Assembly (NCBI GenBank): GCA_964562175.1
Contig: CAZLRV010000036.1
Span: 1 to 8,240, forward strand
Length of the DNA stretch: 8,240 nt
Reading direction: 5' to 3'
DNA from: CAZCJU01 sp964562175
GTDB lineage: Bacteria; Bacillota; Clostridia; Oscillospirales; CAG-272
Shown: piece by piece, positions 6,204-8,240 of the stretch
How the letters are laid out: every line of letters begins with the position of its first letter
Position numbering within the stretch: the stretch's first letter is position 1
Notes under the pieces: generated by a model
What the model was told of the DNA's origin: nothing
What the model saw: the letters and a program-made list of their open reading frames with translations, nothing else
The model's database searches: none
Made by a program: the position numbers and the translations under genes

Positions 6204-7577
6204 ATGTCTCGAAAAACGCAAAATTCGCAAAAACCGTCTGTTCGTTCGTATCTGACACGGCTTATCTGTGTTATGATGACGCTTTCGTTATTGTTTACGG
6301 GTCTTACGGCTTGTAAAAATGACGATGCCACTCCGGTAGACGGCGATGCCACGAAATCGGCAAAGGGTGATAAGCTCGGCAACGAAGAGCTTATCCGTGC
6401 AAGGATAAACGCCTTCGCAAAGGCTTACAACGAGGGTGATATGGAAAAGGTGCTTGAGTGTCTCGATGCAAAAAGCCGAAACGCCATGCAAGCGATGCTT
6501 GACCTGCTCGGAGGCGTTGCAAGTAAATATGCCGGCTTTACAATAGATCTGAAGGATCTTTTCAGCCTTGGCGTGAGCATAACGGCAGACGACTTTATGG
6601 GGCTGGAGATACAGAGTATCGTTATAGACGATGCAAAAAAGACCGCATCGGTCAAGACCTCCATGCGGCTGGAAAATCAAACTGCGACCATATATTTTGA
6701 TATGGTACACGAAGATGATGATTGGTTCATCAAAAACATGACAGACTCGTCGTCATACTCTACGACCGGCTACTATACCGATACGGATGCCGCAACGGAT
6801 ACGCAAGCGCCCGAAGCGATATCTATAGATCCATTTGACGGAATAGAATACGTTGTGACCGGTATATCGCCCTATTGCGAGATCAGTATAAACAACGGCA
6901 ATTGCGATGTAAATGTGCAAGAGAATGTTACATATTCACTTGATAAAGAGAAGTACGCCAACGGTGAAACGGCAGTAATAACCGCAAAGCTCGAAACCGG
7001 CTGGGGCTATGAGGAAAATAAGTACACACTTACCAATACCACAGGCAAGTTTACGGTTAAGAACCAGCCCGAATACATTACCTCCCTCGATTCTCTTGAC
7101 CTGTCACTGCTTGAAAGCGAGGAGCGCGATTATTTTGAAAGCAAATGTTCCGAGGCTTTGGGAAGCGGTAGTCACGGCTTTCTTTTTGGCAATAATGTCA
7201 ATAGCTGGAAGAACATTGAAAATATAAATTCCTCGCTTCAAGAAAAGTATTTTTCATCGTTAAAGTTGATGAAGACCGACTCCAAAGATTACGACACACC
7301 GTTTAACAGATTATCTTTCGTCTACAAGATCAATATAAGTGCTAAAGGTGATTTCATTCACTACGTTAATATAAGTGCATGGAATATTGTAAAATATCCC
7401 GACGGAAGCATAAAATGGGGAAGTGAGTCGGTAGATGACTTTGATTTTCATTATAATGCATACACAAGCAATATGGAGGAGTGCATTGCAAACACGATAA
7501 CCGCATATAAAGCCGACTTCAATATAAAAAAGCTTGAGCCTACGTCTGCGGAAACGGAAACCTCATCGGCATTTTAA
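6204..7577 (+). CDS. Secreted lipoprotein with NTF2-like region and DPF-type beta module
   Basis: The 457-residue protein starts with a basic n-region, a hydrophobic stretch (about 19-33) and the lipobox L34-T-A-C37, so it should be lipidated and displayed outside the membrane. A low-complexity Asp/Lys/Ser linker follows. Residues about 60-180 (ELIRARINAFAKAYNEGD, ending DDDWFIKNM) look like an NTF2-like/SnoaL-type alpha-beta domain common in Firmicutes lipoproteins. A Thr/Asp-rich linker leads to a beta module at about 207-290 opening with DPFDGIEYVVTGISPYCEI and continuing with YANGETAVITAKLE, a module I recall from clostridial zinc-ribbon and TcaA-like surface proteins. The C-terminal part (about 290-445) is unassigned. 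GGAGG at 6190-6194, 9 nt before the ATG, fixes the start. It is transcribed divergently from the type VII operon; a functional link is only positional. Molecular function is unknown. Confidence 0.85.
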   Translation: MSRKTQNSQKPSVRSYLTRLICVMMTLSLLFTGLTACKNDDATPVDGDATKSAKGDKLGNEELIRARINAFAKAYNEGDMEKVLECLDAKSRNAMQAMLDLLGGVASKYAGFTIDLKDLFSLGVSITADDFMGLEIQSIVIDDAKKTASVKTSMRLENQTATIYFDMVHEDDDWFIKNMTDSSSYSTTGYYTDTDAATDTQAPEAISIDPFDGIEYVVTGISPYCEISINNGNCDVNVQENVTYSLDKEKYANGETAVITAKLETGWGYEENKYTLTNTTGKFTVKNQPEYITSLDSLDLSLLESEERDYFESKCSEALGSGSHGFLFGNNVNSWKNIENINSSLQEKYFSSLKLMKTDSKDYDTPFNRLSFVYKINISAKGDFIHYVNISAWNIVKYPDGSIKWGSESVDDFDFHYNAYTSNMEECIANTITAYKADFNIKKLEPTSAETETSSAF

Positions 7578-7609
7578 TACAAGAGGCATTAACGCCGGGT
7601 GCAGATCTA

Positions 7610-7644
7610 AAAAAATCAAGGTCAGTTAATGACCTTGATTTTTT
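7610..7644. terminator. Strong bidirectional intrinsic terminator
   Basis: A perfect 15-bp inverted repeat has arms at 7610-7624 and 7630-7644 with the loop GTTAA. The core TCAAGGTCA/TGACCTTGA is flanked by six A on the left and six T on the right, so it works in both directions. It lies 32 nt after the lipoprotein stop and between two convergent genes, so it should end both transcripts. Confidence 0.95.
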
Positions 7645-7760
7645 GTTTCTTCTACGTATATTTCTTTGGGGTGCCGCATCACTCATATAACCGTGCTTTC
7701 TTTCAATCGGCAACACCATTATACCGAAATGAAGCAGAAAGCCCTGTAAGTATTTGGTAT

Positions 7761-8114
7761 TTATTTGTTGGCGAATTTCTTTTCAATCGTAATACACGAG
7801 GAAGTAAGCATTCTTTGGATCCTACCGCAAAGATTACGATGGCTTTTGAAGGTTTCTTCATCGATCACCTTTGTGTTATAAAGCAATTTAAGCCAACTTT
7901 CCGTTTCAGCACACTCTTTTCTTGCAATTTTTAATTTAGAGAGCATATCAGCAAGGCTTTGCGGATATTGAGCTTCGGTGATATTGGCAAACACGCTTGA
8001 GGATGATTTGCGTAGTTGAAAAACCGTATTTGCGTTTCCGCTGATAGATTTGCAGAGCAACTCGCACTTAATTGCAAGCTTTTCGGAATAGTCATACAAT
8101 AAGTTTTTAGCCAT
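7761..8114 (-). CDS. Four-helix-bundle protein (23S rRNA intervening-sequence/Avd-like)
   Basis: This 117-residue all-helical protein shows the hallmarks of the S23/IVP four-helix-bundle family. It has a helix-1 region (LLYDYSEKLAIKCELLCKSI), the signature SSSSVFANITEAQ at 37-49 (N44 and E47 match the family's S.s...NI.Eg motif), LKIARKECAETESWLKLL at 61-78 (the conserved iA..E..ETe.WL helix), and a last basic helix. Relatives are encoded in 23S rRNA intervening sequences and in diversity-generating retroelements (Avd), where they form pentameric nucleic-acid-binding barrels. Many others are stand-alone with no known role. AAGGGG lies about 7 nt before the ATG. It is convergent with the lipoprotein gene, and a hairpin array begins 22 bp upstream of its start. 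No reverse transcriptase or rRNA is visible, so an Avd or IVS function is not supported here. Confidence 0.85.
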   Translation of the reverse strand: MAKNLLYDYSEKLAIKCELLCKSISGNANTVFQLRKSSSSVFANITEAQYPQSLADMLSKLKIARKECAETESWLKLLYNTKVIDEETFKSHRNLCGRIQRMLTSSCITIEKKFANK

Positions 8115-8136
8115 ATAATTTCCCCTTCACATCCAA

Positions 8137-8240
8137 ATCGCGGCAACGCCGTGTATGTTATCACGGCAACGCCGTGTATGTAATTACGGCAACGCCGTGT
8201 ATGTAATCACGGCAACGCCGTGTATGTAATCACGGCAACG
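8137..8240. repeat. Tandem array of 23-bp hairpin units (at least 4.5 copies, continues off right edge)
   Basis: The units start at 8137, 8160, 8183, 8206 and 8229, an exact 23-bp period. Each holds the 15-nt palindrome CACGGCAACGCCGTG (6-bp stem, AAC loop) and an 8-bp linker TATGTAAT. Copies 2 and 4 are identical. Copy 1 (nearest the gene) has G for A in the left arm and T for A at its end; copy 3 has T for C at the stem base. There are no spacers of unique sequence, so it is not a CRISPR array. It is much more GC-rich than its surroundings and lies directly upstream of the four-helix-bundle gene. Confidence 0.95.

Noticed and set aside
7761..8114. Complete diversity-generating retroelement
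   Set aside because: The four-helix-bundle protein is Avd-like, but no reverse transcriptase, template repeat or variable repeat is visible in the window.
7931..8164. 77-codon minus-strand ORF extending into the repeat array
   Set aside because: It is a shadow in another frame of the four-helix-bundle gene, which has the family motifs and a proper ribosome binding site.
8137..8240. CRISPR array
   Set aside because: The period is 23 bp with identical linkers and no unique spacers; each unit is a hairpin with an 8-bp constant linker.

Overview
The window looks like the chromosome of a Gram-positive, probably gut-type anaerobic Clostridia (Oscillospiraceae/Ruminococcaceae-like). The evidence is consensus sigma-A promoters, strong purine-rich ribosome binding sites, moderate GC with AT-rich intergenic DNA, two lipoprotein signal peptides, and a Firmicutes-type (T7SSb) type VII secretion locus. 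The taxonomy is inference from style; no phylogenetic marker is present.

Left part (1-5687, all minus strand, read right to left): a T7SSb gene cluster. It begins with a very large EssC-type ATPase (FHA domains, two membrane helices, three FtsK/SpoIIIE-like modules). A YukD-type ubiquitin-like protein follows and overlaps the essC end. Next come two tandem, clearly different WXG100 proteins (the EsxA-like small secreted partners), an imperfect hairpin, and the first 45 codons of a small lipoprotein that runs off the left edge. EssB, EsaA and EssA are not in the window. EssC is the motor, the WXG100 proteins are likely substrates or co-substrates, and YukD is an accessory component.

Middle (5688-6203): a 516-bp divergent intergenic region. 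It holds an extended -10 promoter candidate for the T7SS operon, an AT-rich stretch with palindromic AAATGC-type motifs, and a perfect-consensus sigma-A promoter firing rightward. A roughly 200-nt transcribed leader follows, with long-range complementarity and a terminator-like hairpin just before the next ribosome binding site. This leader could be an attenuator or a small RNA.

Right part (6204-8240): a plus-strand secreted lipoprotein (NTF2-like region plus a DPF-type beta module and a C-terminal domain) ending in a strong bidirectional terminator. Converging on it is a minus-strand four-helix-bundle (23S rRNA IVP/Avd superfamily) gene. Only 22 bp upstream of its start codon is a tandem array of 23-bp units, each an almost perfect hairpin, which continues off the right edge. 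This pairing of a small four-helix-bundle gene and a hairpin array is the most unusual arrangement in the window and has the best chance of being an undescribed element.
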